DNA from: Gimesia maris
GTDB lineage: Bacteria > Planctomycetota > Planctomycetia > Planctomycetales > Planctomycetaceae
NCBI RefSeq assembly: GCF_008298035.1
Contig: NZ_CP042910.1
Location: 1,756,001-1,820,000 of the forward strand
DNA: 64,000 bases
Reading direction: 5' to 3'
The notes beneath the pieces were generated by a model. The model did no database searches. It was not told where the DNA came from and saw only the letters and a program-made list of their open reading frames with translations. Shown in pieces: positions 17,369-27,457 of this stretch. The position numbers and the translations under genes were made by a program. Position 1 is the stretch's first letter. Every line of letters starts with the position of its first letter.

Positions 17369-18033
17369 TGTTTTGCCTTAATGTTTTTTCTGGTCCTGTC
17401 TGCCGAAATCTGGCTTCATCATGTGGGATGAATTCTGGGAATCTACACAGATGACAAGACTGATATTGTTAGTAATTCGATTCGTTTTGGGAGACAGAGC
17501 GGAGGGACGCTGATTCACGTTCGTGTGAGTTTCATCGGTTCCGTCTGGTTGCAACGGTACACCTGGGGTGTACGAGAGCAGGAGAATCGTTCGCCTGACT
17601 CTTCAGGGATTCACTTGGGTAAAGCAGGTGGGACCAGCTTGACCAAAAGCAAACGTCGCTTCTGTGGGAACTCTGGATAAACAAGAAAATCACAGAATTC
17701 GATGCGTCCACAACGACGCGGATGCTTTCGTCAGCGGTCAACACAACCGTTGGCAGTTAGCAGGGATGTGCAGCAAACCCGCTGCACAAGTAGAAAGGGC
17801 CACAAGAGGATCCAGCTCTGCAAAACACCCTTTCAGGTCGGAAAACGTAATCAATTCAGAGAATACGCTACTCGCTTGTTCCAACCAGATCGTCCTGAAT
17901 TTGATATAAAAATACTCAGGTACGCATTGAAGTATACCTCCGCACCGACTCTTTGCCAAGACACAAACTTCAGAATCGTATATTGAGTATCGGCTGAGGC
18001 GCGCTGATTCTACCGAAAAGCCGGTCTGAAATG
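17369..18033. other. Intergenic region upstream of rhlE
   Basis: About 665 bases. RhlE helicase genes often have long 5' leaders with cold-response control, and this stretch would be the leader and promoter. I see only low-quality ORFs (17738-18037 minus lacks family features) and no definite structured RNA. Confidence 0.4.
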
Positions 18034-18879
18034 TCAATCTGGAGGGCTTTTCCGGTGATCTGGGTCCGGTTGTGGTGGTGGGGAACTAAAAGGGGTTTTC
18101 CACATGCCCAGCAGGGATTGCCAGTGTGGGTCATCATAATCAGGGAGCCCGAAATCAATGGTTTCAAGGTGGGGCCGCATCTGATAGGTCCGCGCCAGGC
18201 GATCCCAGCAGGAAAAAACCGTCGAGTAATTGGAATTAAATTCCCGGTGAAGGCGAGAATGGTGGATTTTATGCATGTCAGGTGTGACAAACAGCCAGCG
18301 GAGGAGAGGATCAAGCCTTCCCAGAGAGATATTCGCATGATGAAACTGCGTGGAGAAATAGACCAGAAGCCCGTACAGGATGATCTGCCAGGACTCCAGT
18401 CCCAGTAGCGGTATAAGCAGCAGACGAAACAAAGTGGAAAAAGCCAGTTCTCCCCAGTGGAAACGGGTGGCAGTGGAGACATCCATATGAGGATCGCTGT
18501 GATGCATACGGTGAAATCGCCAGAACAGGGGGATGCGATGATTCAACCTGTGCCAGCAATACATCCAGGCATCCAGCAGAACGACCGCCAGAATCGATTT
18601 CCAGATGGTTCCCAGTAGAAGTTGATGGAGCAGCCCCCAGTTGTGCTCTTGAGACCATTGGGACATGAATTCCACGGCAGTACCAAACAACAGTCCAATG
18701 AACAGAACATTCAACACTGCCAGCAGCAGATTGTGAAAAGCATGCCGATAGCGGAGCCGTCTGTCAAAAGGTTTAAATGCTGCCCAGCTTTCCCAACTCC
18801 AGAACAGTCCCAGCAGAATCACAGGGGCGAGTCGCTGGGCGATGTGAAGCAGTTCAATGCCAGTTAGTTCGGAAAACAT
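18034..18879 (-). CDS. Fatty acid hydroxylase / sterol desaturase family protein
   Basis: A 281-residue membrane protein of the di-iron fatty acid hydroxylase superfamily (PF04116 type). The histidine clusters are visible: HRLNH, HRMHHSDPH, QFHHANI and HKIHHSR, set between four or so hydrophobic helices. Members hydroxylate or desaturate sterols, carotenoids or fatty acids using O2. The conserved sequence NYSTVFSCWDRLARTY is typical of the C-terminal part. The substrate cannot be inferred. It is on the same strand as the FlgI-like gene, but a terminator separates them. Confidence 0.9.
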   Translation of the reverse strand: MFSELTGIELLHIAQRLAPVILLGLFWSWESWAAFKPFDRRLRYRHAFHNLLLAVLNVLFIGLLFGTAVEFMSQWSQEHNWGLLHQLLLGTIWKSILAVVLLDAWMYCWHRLNHRIPLFWRFHRMHHSDPHMDVSTATRFHWGELAFSTLFRLLLIPLLGLESWQIILYGLLVYFSTQFHHANISLGRLDPLLRWLFVTPDMHKIHHSRLHREFNSNYSTVFSCWDRLARTYQMRPHLETIDFGLPDYDDPHWQSLLGMWKTPFSSPPPQPDPDHRKSPPD

Positions 18880-18897
18880 GAAAGTATCAGCTCAATG

Positions 18898-18929
18898 AAA
18901 AAAGGGACCACACTGATTCAGGCAGTCCC
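18898..18929 (-). terminator. Terminator after the FlgI-like gene
   Basis: On the minus strand GGGACTG...CAG...GTCCC is followed by six T, about 40 bases past the FlgI-like stop. The stem is imperfect, so strength is uncertain. Confidence 0.55.
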
Positions 18930-18965
18930 CTATTTTCCCAGATTCAGCAGGCAACGGCAAGGGGA

Positions 18966-20741
18966 TTACTCCCTGAGCAGTGTTGCATTGATTTTTCCCT
19001 GCTGTTGAAGTTGCAGTAAGAGCTGAATTTGAATCTGCGGCGGAATCTGCAGATGTTGCAGCAGTGCAATTAAATCTGCACCCTCTGCAGGGCCGTTTTG
19101 TGTTGCAGCTCCGATTTCCAGGATCAGGTCCTGCTGGTTAACGAAGGCAGGTTGCAGAAGCACGTGGCCTCTGGTTTGAAGTTTGCCTGTATTGCTGTTG
19201 ATGATGATTTGTGGTTGTTGTGATTGGGGAGTGGATGATTGCAGAGGGAGGGCGAGTGAAAGGAGCCGGGTCGCCAGATGATGTGCCTGCTGTGGATCAT
19301 TATGAGGAAGTGAGATCATGATCAGTCCGGAAGACTGCAGCATGGCTTTGGAATTCAGGTGTTTTTCTGCCTGGAGAAACTGATTGATCACACGTGTGAT
19401 CAATGTACTTACTTGAGGAGAATGGGCATCTGCATTCAGAAAAAACTTGAGGTGCGGGATTCCATGACCTGAAACCAGGCGGGGATTCACCTCGGTGAGG
19501 AGTTGCGCCCCCCTGGCAATCATGGCCTGATTTTTTTGTTTGCTGTGATCGGTCTGAACTGAGCCCATCGCCATCGCGTCAGCTTTTGTATTTTGGGAAC
19601 CAGAAATATTCATCGTCGTCGGCAGGAGATAACCGCCGGTCAGATCGACGCCCGGGTTGGCTGCAGTAATGTAACACTCCAGCTGCTTTCCCCGGGGAAC
19701 TCCCTGGTTCGGGATATAGACCACAATAGAGACATTGGCCAGATTCCCGGCCTGGATTGGTGTTTTGATGTTGCGCTGATCGATGTTCATTGCGTTCATG
19801 GATGATTTAAGTGCCCGGATCGCCTCCGCAGAAATATTCCGGTCACCAGTTCCATTCAGGCCGATCACCAGTCCCGCACCTGTCAGCTTCACGATTTCGG
19901 CTGGTTGGAATTCACCCAGTTCAGACAGCTTGAGTACGGTTCTGTTCCGACTGTTGCCCGCCTGTATGAGTCGAGGCGGGAGGTCGAGGGCGACCAGGTT
20001 CTGGCTTAAAACCGTTGCCGGCATCAGCGTATTGGTGTTTGCGGGAACGACTTTAATCTTCTGGTGCAGTTGCCCGTTCTGCAGCGGCGTACCTGGCAGC
20101 TTAATGCTGATTCCGTGGTAGGCGGCTACGATTTGTACGGGCTGCTGTTGTTGTACCAGAAACGGATCTGGCTGGGTGGGATTCTGTCGGGGGGAATATC
20201 CAGCTGAGATCATCTTGCCTGGAGAACCGGCTGAAAGTGCAATCTGTTGGACCGTCTGACCCGAACCAGGTGATCGCTCCTGCTGGAGTCCGGCTGTGAG
20301 TGCCGCTTGACGCACCAGATCCGCATCCAGGCGAATGAGTTCTTCAATCAGAGTGGTACGTTGTTCTCTGGTCGTTTGCGCGAGCAACAGAAGATTCAGT
20401 TCAGGGACTGTTCCTGTCTGATTTGAGCCAGCAGCTAAAAGTTGATCTTCAGGCTTTTCTGAAACAGGCCCCGGTGCTTTGGGCGTTTTCAGTTTACTGG
20501 TTTGTGTATCAGGAGCTGATTCTGATTTCTCAGGACTTTCATTTACCCCCGCCGGGAAATCGAGGTTGAGCTCGGGAAATTCACCAGGTTCTGATAATGA
20601 TAATTCCAATGCTGAGTCAGTAGAGACCTGTTCTGAATCTTTGCTGACTTCAAGAAAGCCATCAATCGAACGGGAAAGGAAAAACATGGCGACTGCGAAC
20701 AGGGCGATTCCGGAGAGTATCGAGAATTTGAAATAGCGCAT
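18966..20741 (-). CDS. Orphan FlgI-like (P-ring family) protein with a long N-terminal extension
   Basis: Residues about 265-591 match the flagellar P-ring protein FlgI: LTGAGLVIGLNGTGD, NLANVSIVVYIP, GKQLECYITAAN, a GGYLLPTTM block, and the C-terminal DLIALLQHLQIPPQIQIQLL helix ending in a Gly-Lys-hydrophobic tail. FlgI is normally about 370 residues with a cleaved signal. Here an uncleaved-looking membrane helix (FSILSGIALFAVAMFFL) and about 240 residues of acidic, Pro/Gln-rich sequence precede the domain. No other flagellar genes are near. A role in an envelope ring or secretion structure is possible; flagellar function is not shown. Confidence 0.8.
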   Translation of the reverse strand: MRYFKFSILSGIALFAVAMFFLSRSIDGFLEVSKDSEQVSTDSALELSLSEPGEFPELNLDFPAGVNESPEKSESAPDTQTSKLKTPKAPGPVSEKPEDQLLAAGSNQTGTVPELNLLLLAQTTREQRTTLIEELIRLDADLVRQAALTAGLQQERSPGSGQTVQQIALSAGSPGKMISAGYSPRQNPTQPDPFLVQQQQPVQIVAAYHGISIKLPGTPLQNGQLHQKIKVVPANTNTLMPATVLSQNLVALDLPPRLIQAGNSRNRTVLKLSELGEFQPAEIVKLTGAGLVIGLNGTGDRNISAEAIRALKSSMNAMNIDQRNIKTPIQAGNLANVSIVVYIPNQGVPRGKQLECYITAANPGVDLTGGYLLPTTMNISGSQNTKADAMAMGSVQTDHSKQKNQAMIARGAQLLTEVNPRLVSGHGIPHLKFFLNADAHSPQVSTLITRVINQFLQAEKHLNSKAMLQSSGLIMISLPHNDPQQAHHLATRLLSLALPLQSSTPQSQQPQIIINSNTGKLQTRGHVLLQPAFVNQQDLILEIGAATQNGPAEGADLIALLQHLQIPPQIQIQLLLQLQQQGKINATLLRE

Positions 20742-21043
20742 AGTTTCCCTCAGCCATTAAAAATGGGCTTCGTGAAAGGAGTGAGATGAATTGGAGGTGA
20801 TGCGTCTTGAGAGAGGAGCGGGGAGACTAAACGATCATTGGTTTTGTGTCAAGATGGGTGAGTTGGAGGGGACCGAATGCGAATTATCGATTCGTGTCAT
20901 TACGTAGTTTGTTCAGTAGAGATGTCGACTATCTGTGAAATCGGGGTCTCAAATCAGAGATGATTGATACCTGCGATTGCAGGGCAGCTATATTGGAATT
21001 GACCCTGATAGTCGAGTAGTCGTACTATTCCCACATTTCAAAA
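20742..21043. other. Divergent intergenic region
   Basis: About 300 bases between the FlgI-like gene and the glycosyltransferase gene; it should contain both promoters. No motif or hairpin stands out. Confidence 0.35.
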
Positions 21044-22318
21044 GTGGCAGGGAAAAATATGCCGCAGACAAAACGGCTTAACTATTTATTATTGTTGGTT
21101 TTATTGATATCCGCATTTATCAGGTGTGGCGTGGCGGTGTACGTGCAGCGCCAACTGGATCGTCAGCCTGATCGAACATACGTGATTGAAGGAGACGCAG
21201 AAGGTTACTGGAAGCTGGCTCAGACCATGAAACATGGTGAACCGTATTCGATTTACACACCACCAAGACGTGTACTGCGGATGCCTGGATTTCCAGTGGT
21301 GCTGGCAGGAGCGATGTCGGTGGTCGGTGAATCGCATGCGCGGGTACGACTGGTGCTGGCGTTGCTGGGCGTGGTGACCTGCTTTGTTGTTTATTTACTG
21401 GGGAAGGAGCTGGTGAATGAAACGGTGGGTGTGCTGGCAGCGGGGCTGTCGGCAGTCTCTCCGGTGATGGCGGGTTTCAGTGTGCTGTTTTTAAGCGAGA
21501 CAGTATTTGCCCTCACGATGCTGATTTCATTATGGGTGCTCGTCAAATTATCAAATATCAAATGGGAGAGTACAGATCGGAACAGGGGAATCCTCTGGTC
21601 ACTGCTGGCAGGCGTATCACTCGCACTGGCGTATTATGTGAGACCCAGCTGGCTGCTGGTCGTTCCCCTGGTGGTCGCCTTTTATATTTTGAGTGCGAGA
21701 GGGCATCGCAAAGCAGCGGTGCAGAGAGCACTGGTACTGCTGGCGGGATTTACTTTGATGCTGTTGCCCTGGGTGATACGAAATTATCAGGTGACAGGAC
21801 ATTTTGTTCCCACCACGCTCTGGGCAGGACCGAGCTTGTATGATGGCTTGAATCCACGGGCCACCGGCGACAGCGACATGACTTTTTTTGATCAGGAACA
21901 CGTGTTGGATTCCATGACAGAATACGAAATGAATCAACACTATACACAACGGGCGGTTGCGTATGCGAAGCAGCATCCAGGACATGTATTGCAGTTAATG
22001 GCTGCGAAGCTGCTGCGATACTGGAAACCGTGGCCGAATGCAGCCCAGTTCCAATCCTGGTGGATGATGCTGGCGGTGTCGGTGGTTTTTGTGCCTGTGA
22101 TGGTCTTTGCCGTTTATGGAGCCTGGGTTTCCCGGAATCAATGTCTGCTGTTGCTGATGACAACGGGACCCATTCTGTATTTTTCGTTGATTCATCTGGT
22201 GTTTGTCAGTTCGCTGCGGTACCGACTGCCGGCGGAATACAGTTTGTATATTCTGTCAGCCGTGGGTATCTGCCAGCTATATGTTTCCCGATTTCAAAAG
22301 AAAGAAATCCATCCGTGA
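21044..22318 (+). CDS. GT39/ArnT-like membrane glycosyltransferase
   Basis: A 424-residue polytopic membrane protein with about ten hydrophobic segments. The first periplasmic loop has GDAEGYWKLAQTMKHGEPYS followed by RMPGFPVVLAGA, as in the dolichyl-phosphate-mannose and ArnT-like (PMT_2) families that use lipid-linked sugars. The frame begins with GTG at 21044; ATG at 21059 (MPQTKRLNYLL) is an equally plausible start and has GGCAGGGA before it. It lies 33 bases upstream of the AsmA-like gene on the same strand, so the two are probably co-transcribed for envelope work. Sugar and acceptor unknown. Confidence 0.82.
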   Translation: MAGKNMPQTKRLNYLLLLVLLISAFIRCGVAVYVQRQLDRQPDRTYVIEGDAEGYWKLAQTMKHGEPYSIYTPPRRVLRMPGFPVVLAGAMSVVGESHARVRLVLALLGVVTCFVVYLLGKELVNETVGVLAAGLSAVSPVMAGFSVLFLSETVFALTMLISLWVLVKLSNIKWESTDRNRGILWSLLAGVSLALAYYVRPSWLLVVPLVVAFYILSARGHRKAAVQRALVLLAGFTLMLLPWVIRNYQVTGHFVPTTLWAGPSLYDGLNPRATGDSDMTFFDQEHVLDSMTEYEMNQHYTQRAVAYAKQHPGHVLQLMAAKLLRYWKPWPNAAQFQSWWMMLAVSVVFVPVMVFAVYGAWVSRNQCLLLLMTTGPILYFSLIHLVFVSSLRYRLPAEYSLYILSAVGICQLYVSRFQKKEIHP

Positions 22319-22351
22319 TCTGGTAGAGATCTCAAGTGATTAAGTAAAGCT

Positions 22352-25300
22352 ATGGTTGTTCGTAAAACATTTCAATGGTGTCTGTTGATCCTGTTTTCGC
22401 TGGTCATTACCGGCGGAGGTTACGGGTATTACTGGTGGATGCGCAGTGATGAAATGTTAAAAGCGGGCATCCTGGAAAAGATAACGAACCATATTCCGGG
22501 ACTGATGCTCGACATGGATCGGGCGCAGTTTGATTTTCGGCGTCGGGTGCGGATTGAAGGCTGCCGGGTGAACGTGGTGAATCACCCTGACACGATTATC
22601 GATTTGCCTGAGGTCGTAGTGACTTTGAACCAGGAGAAGCTCGCACGGCACCAGATCATCGACGTTCAGAAAGTGGTGCTGAATCGTCCCCAACTGGTGC
22701 TGGTGCGAATGGCAGACGGGACCTGGAACTGGGAAGGTCTGCCGGAACCGGTCAAAAGTGATAATCCACTCCCCGAACTGGTCATTGAACGGGGGAGTCT
22801 GTCATTGAAATTTGAACGGGGAGCCCAGGGGGTTCCCACGACGATGACATTTCAGAATCTGGATTTGAGGTTGATTCCCTCTGGAACCAGCCGCTATGAA
22901 ATTGAGGGCCACACTTCGATTCCCCAGGCAGGCAAACTGGAAATCTCAGGTTACTGGGATATCAATACCAAGCTGGGGTCGATCGCAGGATCGTGGAGTC
23001 AACTTGAGTTTGGGCCGAATCTGGTGCGGATGGCAACCGGGATTTCTCCGGAACTGATGAATCAGTTGAAAACAGCAATGCCATCCCTGCAATTGAAACC
23101 AGATCCTGCCACAGGTATGTATGACCTGGGAGTGAGTGCCCAGATGGATATTCAATTCAGTCTTGCGCGCAGCAGTCAGAACGAACCCCCTCAGTTTCAG
23201 GTACTGACACATTTACGTGAAGGCAAGCTGAAGCACCCGGTGTTACCTTTTCCATTGCGTAACATCGCGGGAAAGGTGCTGGTGAATAATCAGCGGCTGG
23301 AAGTTCAGAACTTACAGGCGTTTAATGGTGAAACCAGTTTTGAACTGAAAGGCATCCATCGCTTTTCTGAGTATGCGGCCATCAATTCACCTCTGAAATA
23401 TAAGAGTTCTTTTTCCTTCCAGACGCGAAAACTTCCACTCGATGAACGGCTGCGGAGTCGTCTGTCGGGAGGCCTGGCCCGTACTTATGATACGTTACGG
23501 CCCAGTGGTAATGTGGATCTGGAAGTTGATTTAAATCATCCTGGCACAGGCAAGTGGCAGATTCAGAATCTGAATGTTTCGACTTATGATGCAGAAGTGA
23601 TTCCGGTACATTTCCCTTATCGCGTATCGCATATCAAAGGGCAAATGAAGCAGACGCAGGGAGACACACTGCGACTGAACTTTGACGGAACGGCTGGCCA
23701 GCGGCGTGTGGAAGCGAAAGGCCGTGTCAGGCATCCAGGCCCCGCTTCTGAGATTGATATCTGGGTCCAAATCAAGCAGGTGCCTATTGATGCAACGCTG
23801 CGGGCTGCCTCTCCTGAGGTCGTCAGAAAAGTACTGGATCAGGTCGACCTGCAGGGAACAGCCGATGCCACCCTTACCCTCACTCGGGCCCCGTTATTAG
23901 ATCAGCCGATTCATTTGAATTTCGTCGCAGAAATGGATCATGGATCGTTGCAGTATCAGGAATTTCCCTATCGAATCAGCGATCTCAAAGGGCGTGTCTC
24001 CTATTTCAGTAATACGGGAGTCACCCGCTTTGAGCAACTGACAGGCAAACATGGCAGTGCGAGTCTGTCGGCAGACGGTTCTTATGCCCGTTTTGCCAAT
24101 AATGGTAAACTGGAGCTGAAAGTATCAGCCAAAAATGCATCCTGTGATTCCAGTCTCAAACTGGCGTTACCAGAATCGTTGCAGGAACTCTGGATGAATT
24201 TCTCGCCTACCGGGAAGCTTGACCTGGATACGCATGTCGTCTGGGAGCGTGGCAAACCGTTGCAGGTCAGTATTCCCAGTGTGGCCTTGTCTGACGGCAG
24301 TATGAGTCTGAAAGACTTTCCCTACCCCCTGGATAACCTGAAAGCCCATGGGAGTTATTTCGTCAACCCTGAAACAGGGGTCAGCGAAGTCCGCATGTCA
24401 GGAATCTTTGGAAATCATGATGAGACAAAAATTCGCATCGGAAAGGCATTTGCCGAAGTCACGCCTCGGGGGGACTGGCGGGTATTGCTGGATAATATGA
24501 TCATCGATGACTTGACGACGGATCGTGCGTTTCAGAAGGCACTGCCGGAAGCGATGGCATCGGCATTGAATACGCTCAATATCCAGCGACCGATTTCAGC
24601 GAATGGCAAAATCGAATTTCGTGGCTCACAACAGCCGGGAACATCTATTACCGCAGCGTGGGATATGAATTCGTATTTGGCTGAAAACACGCTGACCGCC
24701 GGTGTGGATCTTACTAAAGTTTACGGTAAGGTCCATTCAGAAGGGAACTGGGATGGAAGTCATCTCAATTTGAAGGGAGATCTGGATTTAGATTCGGCGG
24801 TGATTCTGGATTATCATCTGACAGAAATCAGAGGCCCGTTTGAAATTCATGATCAGCAATTAACAGTCGGCTCGCGACAGATCCGTCGCGAGCAGTTTCA
24901 GTCAGTCAGTTTACCGCAGATCAATTCCATGCAGCCGATTTCTGCCAAGGCAATCCGTGGTGTGCTGACCTGCATGGGGGATATCGAATTGAATGATATC
25001 CCCACCTATAATATGCAGATCGAACTGAACCGGGGGCTGCTGGAAGAATATGCGGCCCGGTATATGCCGGGACAGTCCCAGTTGCGTGGCGTAATGAATG
25101 GCTGGATTCAGCTCTGGGGACGTGGGTCCAGTAAATCAGACCTGAAAGGGCAGGGACAGTTGCAGATCAGCCCGGCTGCCATTTATGAACTGCCTCCGAT
25201 TGCCCAGATTTTCAAAGTGGTACGCCTGGCTCAGCCCGATAAAACCGCCTTTGATTCTGCCTTCTGCGATTTCACGGTTTCCAACCAGACCTTTCATCTG

Positions 25301-25663
25301 AAATATATCGAGCTCAAAGGAAACGCCATCAGTCTGTACGGACAGGCGGGCGAAGCGCACTTTGATGGACGGTTGAAAGTGGATCTGTTTTCTCAGCTCA
25401 CGCGTCGCCAGCTGCCTCTACCGGCGATTACCCAGTTGATCGGACACGCCACCAGTGGCTGGATTCGGGTTGAACTGCGGGGAACGACCTCCAGTCCGAT
25501 CGTGGATATCAAATCGAATCCACTGCTGGATGGTTCTCTGAAAACATTTCTGAATAACGTGATGCGAGGCAGACCCGCCGGTAATGCCACGGGACGCTGG
25601 ACGCGACCTGCGCAAACCAGTAATCAGACACAGAAACAGTTCCCGCTGCCGTTTGCCCAGTAA
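22352..25663 (+). CDS. AsmA/TamB-like large envelope protein
   Basis: A 1103-residue protein with one N-terminal membrane anchor (LLILFSLVITGGGYGYYWWM) followed by a very long periplasmic part. That part is made of repeated beta-strand blocks: LNRPQLVLVRMADGTWNWEGL near the start, several copies of FPYRISDLKGRVSYF-like segments (three related instances near residues 430, 535 and 650), and a C-terminal DGRLKVDLFSQLTRR region. This is the AsmA superfamily architecture (AsmA, TamB, YhdP), which moves phospholipids or helps outer-membrane assembly. The ATG follows the glycosyltransferase stop by 33 bases. Confidence 0.8.
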   Translation: MVVRKTFQWCLLILFSLVITGGGYGYYWWMRSDEMLKAGILEKITNHIPGLMLDMDRAQFDFRRRVRIEGCRVNVVNHPDTIIDLPEVVVTLNQEKLARHQIIDVQKVVLNRPQLVLVRMADGTWNWEGLPEPVKSDNPLPELVIERGSLSLKFERGAQGVPTTMTFQNLDLRLIPSGTSRYEIEGHTSIPQAGKLEISGYWDINTKLGSIAGSWSQLEFGPNLVRMATGISPELMNQLKTAMPSLQLKPDPATGMYDLGVSAQMDIQFSLARSSQNEPPQFQVLTHLREGKLKHPVLPFPLRNIAGKVLVNNQRLEVQNLQAFNGETSFELKGIHRFSEYAAINSPLKYKSSFSFQTRKLPLDERLRSRLSGGLARTYDTLRPSGNVDLEVDLNHPGTGKWQIQNLNVSTYDAEVIPVHFPYRVSHIKGQMKQTQGDTLRLNFDGTAGQRRVEAKGRVRHPGPASEIDIWVQIKQVPIDATLRAASPEVVRKVLDQVDLQGTADATLTLTRAPLLDQPIHLNFVAEMDHGSLQYQEFPYRISDLKGRVSYFSNTGVTRFEQLTGKHGSASLSADGSYARFANNGKLELKVSAKNASCDSSLKLALPESLQELWMNFSPTGKLDLDTHVVWERGKPLQVSIPSVALSDGSMSLKDFPYPLDNLKAHGSYFVNPETGVSEVRMSGIFGNHDETKIRIGKAFAEVTPRGDWRVLLDNMIIDDLTTDRAFQKALPEAMASALNTLNIQRPISANGKIEFRGSQQPGTSITAAWDMNSYLAENTLTAGVDLTKVYGKVHSEGNWDGSHLNLKGDLDLDSAVILDYHLTEIRGPFEIHDQQLTVGSRQIRREQFQSVSLPQINSMQPISAKAIRGVLTCMGDIELNDIPTYNMQIELNRGLLEEYAARYMPGQSQLRGVMNGWIQLWGRGSSKSDLKGQGQLQISPAAIYELPPIAQIFKVVRLAQPDKTAFDSAFCDFTVSNQTFHLKYIELKGNAISLYGQAGEAHFDGRLKVDLFSQLTRRQLPLPAITQLIGHATSGWIRVELRGTTSSPIVDIKSNPLLDGSLKTFLNNVMRGRPAGNATGRWTRPAQTSNQTQKQFPLPFAQ

Positions 25664-25676
25664 GAAGATGTGTAGA

Positions 25677-25841
25677 TCAGCGTTTTTTCTGCTGCTTTTT
25701 CTGGTCGGCAATTTCTTCCGTTTCCTGGGATGAATTTTTTTTCCAGCGGGAGAGAACGAGAGTCAGTACGATCAGAATTCCGAGATACGCACCCAGTATC
25801 TTCAACAGCCAGAAGAACATACCTGTCGCAATTTCGTTCAT
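25677..25841 (-). CDS. Small single-pass membrane protein (54 residues)
   Basis: An ORF of 54 codons from ATG 25841 to TGA 25677. MNEIATG precedes a helix (MFFWLLKILGAYLGILIVLT), then a basic junction (SRWKKN) and a Glu/Gln/Lys-rich cytoplasmic tail ending KKQQKKR. The layout, positive-inside charge and absence of competing frames support coding. It is convergent with the AsmA-like gene and lies downstream of a TadE-like gene on its own strand. Function unknown. Confidence 0.55.
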   Translation of the reverse strand: MNEIATGMFFWLLKILGAYLGILIVLTLVLSRWKKNSSQETEEIADQKKQQKKR

Positions 25842-25924
25842 GTGCAGAGAAACTTGCTGTTCTGACAGAAAATTGAGTTCCGTAAAGAACTCAAAGCGGT
25901 GTGAAAGAGATAATCAGACAGCTG

Positions 25925-26521
25925 TTACTCTAATCCGGTCATAGCGCTGATTTCAATCTGTTTTCCCGAAAGCGTGAAACCAAATGAAGATAAGAGGTTG
26001 GGGAGGGGGATTTCACCATTCGTATCAGTTAAATTGGCACAAACCGTTACTTTGACTTCTGAAGTTCCTGGGGCAGGACCAACCGGCGTGCAGGGGATAT
26101 CGCTGTTTCCGATGGTCACGGTGGTAGAGGTAGGCGGACCCGTTTCAATCGTCACTAAAACGTTACCCGCATTTGATGTAGCCGGTGAAGTCACCACCAG
26201 GTTCAAAGAATTGACGGCAACATACTGCTTGATCAAGTTCCCCACTGAGTCGGTTGTTGTACCCACCTGCGCTGCTTCGCGCGAACCCTCGATTGTGGCG
26301 ACCGTCACTGTCTGCTGCAGCAGCGCGAAAAAACCGAACTCGATGATTGCCAGCGAGATAATGAGGATCAGCGGAAACGCCAGGATAAATTCCAGCAATA
26401 CCGATCCTGTGCGCTGCCTGTCTCCAGTTAAACTGGAAAATCGGCTGTTCCCGTTATTCAACAAGCTTCGAGGCCCGCTCAATTGCATTTTACGCACTTC
26501 AATTCTGGCACGTGTTAACAA
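25925..26521 (-). CDS. TadE-like pilus assembly protein
   Basis: A 198-residue protein with the TadE signature: GSVLLEFILAFPLILIISLAIIEFG as a single N-terminal membrane helix preceded by a basic segment (RQRT), then TVTVATIEGSREAAQVG. TadE and TadF are pseudopilins of the Flp/Tad pilus. The C-terminal domain is beta-rich and Thr/Val-rich, ending in ISAMTGLE. The ORF start at 26521 may be too far upstream; an ATG at about 26488 (MQLSGPRS) would also serve. It is divergent from two plus-strand TadE/TadG-like genes. Confidence 0.82.
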   Translation of the reverse strand: MLTRARIEVRKMQLSGPRSLLNNGNSRFSSLTGDRQRTGSVLLEFILAFPLILIISLAIIEFGFFALLQQTVTVATIEGSREAAQVGTTTDSVGNLIKQYVAVNSLNLVVTSPATSNAGNVLVTIETGPPTSTTVTIGNSDIPCTPVGPAPGTSEVKVTVCANLTDTNGEIPLPNLLSSFGFTLSGKQIEISAMTGLE

Positions 26522-26773
26522 ATGGAGACATTTGGTTCGCGCGTGCTAAGTTTAGTTATCAATATTCAAGGCAAAATTGTTTCCGGCGGAATGGTACGGG
26601 AATTCCAGATTGCTTGAATGACAGACGTTCTCCAGATTCTCCGCAGTTTCTGCAGAGAACTGAAGTGACAGGAATCTAGGGAACGCAAATTGCTTGCCAA
26701 ACTAGTATTGCAGCAATTAGATTGCTGGAAATCATAAAAAAATTTGTCTTGTGAAATTATATGGGATCTGACC

Positions 26774-27394
26774 GTGCAGAAATTCAGACAATTAAATAAG
26801 GAGACAACAGTTCCCCGAGCGGGGGTTGTCGTGCTGGAATTGATTCTGACCGCCCCTGCATTGCTGATCATCATGCTGTCAATGGTCCAGATTTCCCTGA
26901 TTTATGTAGTCAATGAGCAGACCGCATATGCGAGTCGCTATGCTGCCAAGATTGCTTCCGAAACAGAACGTGCAACAATCAATACATTAAATACAGGTCC
27001 ATTGAAGGCGAGCGTGGATCGGGTCTTGAATGTGGGGGGAATTCCTCTGGGGAGTTGCCGGGTCATCTTAGAACATAATGTTCCTGATGGGATTCTGCCT
27101 GTCGTTCCTCCTCTTGGTCCTGGTCCTGAAGTTACCGTTTCTGACCCTGCAGTAGCAGATCCTGATTGTGAGTGCGAGCCTCCCACAACAGCTCTTCCAG
27201 TGGTTCCTCCCTCAGCTTCAGGGCCTGTTGTGTTCGTTAATCAGTCGGTTCGCACGACGGTTTGTGTTCCGCTTAATGGCAATGTACCAGACCTGATCTC
27301 AAGTATCGGTTTTTCAGTCCAGGATTATATTGTCGAACAAACAACGACGTATATCTATGAGGTTCCATTATTGCCCATACCGACCATTCCTTAG
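26774..27394 (+). CDS. TadE-like pilus assembly protein
   Basis: The product begins with a short basic segment, then VVVLELILTAPALLIIMLSMVQISLIYVVNEQTAYASRYAAKIAS, a TadE-type helix with the Glu near its start. A Pro/Val-rich exported domain of about 150 residues follows. The open frame extends upstream to a TTG at 26744, but GTG at 26774 gives a more usual leader length; neither has a strong ribosome-binding site. The next gene is also Tad-like, 64 bases on, suggesting an operon for a surface pilus-like structure. Confidence 0.75.
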   Translation: MQKFRQLNKETTVPRAGVVVLELILTAPALLIIMLSMVQISLIYVVNEQTAYASRYAAKIASETERATINTLNTGPLKASVDRVLNVGGIPLGSCRVILEHNVPDGILPVVPPLGPGPEVTVSDPAVADPDCECEPPTTALPVVPPSASGPVVFVNQSVRTTVCVPLNGNVPDLISSIGFSVQDYIVEQTTTYIYEVPLLPIPTIP

Positions 27395-27457
27395 CACACT
27401 GCTTGTACTTATAAAGTGATATCTTTTTTTCTTGTTTTCTAACTCTGCGTTACATTT

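Noticed and set aside
17738-18037. 99-codon minus-strand ORF upstream of rhlE
   Set aside because: No start context or family feature; overlaps the end of the hydroxylase gene.
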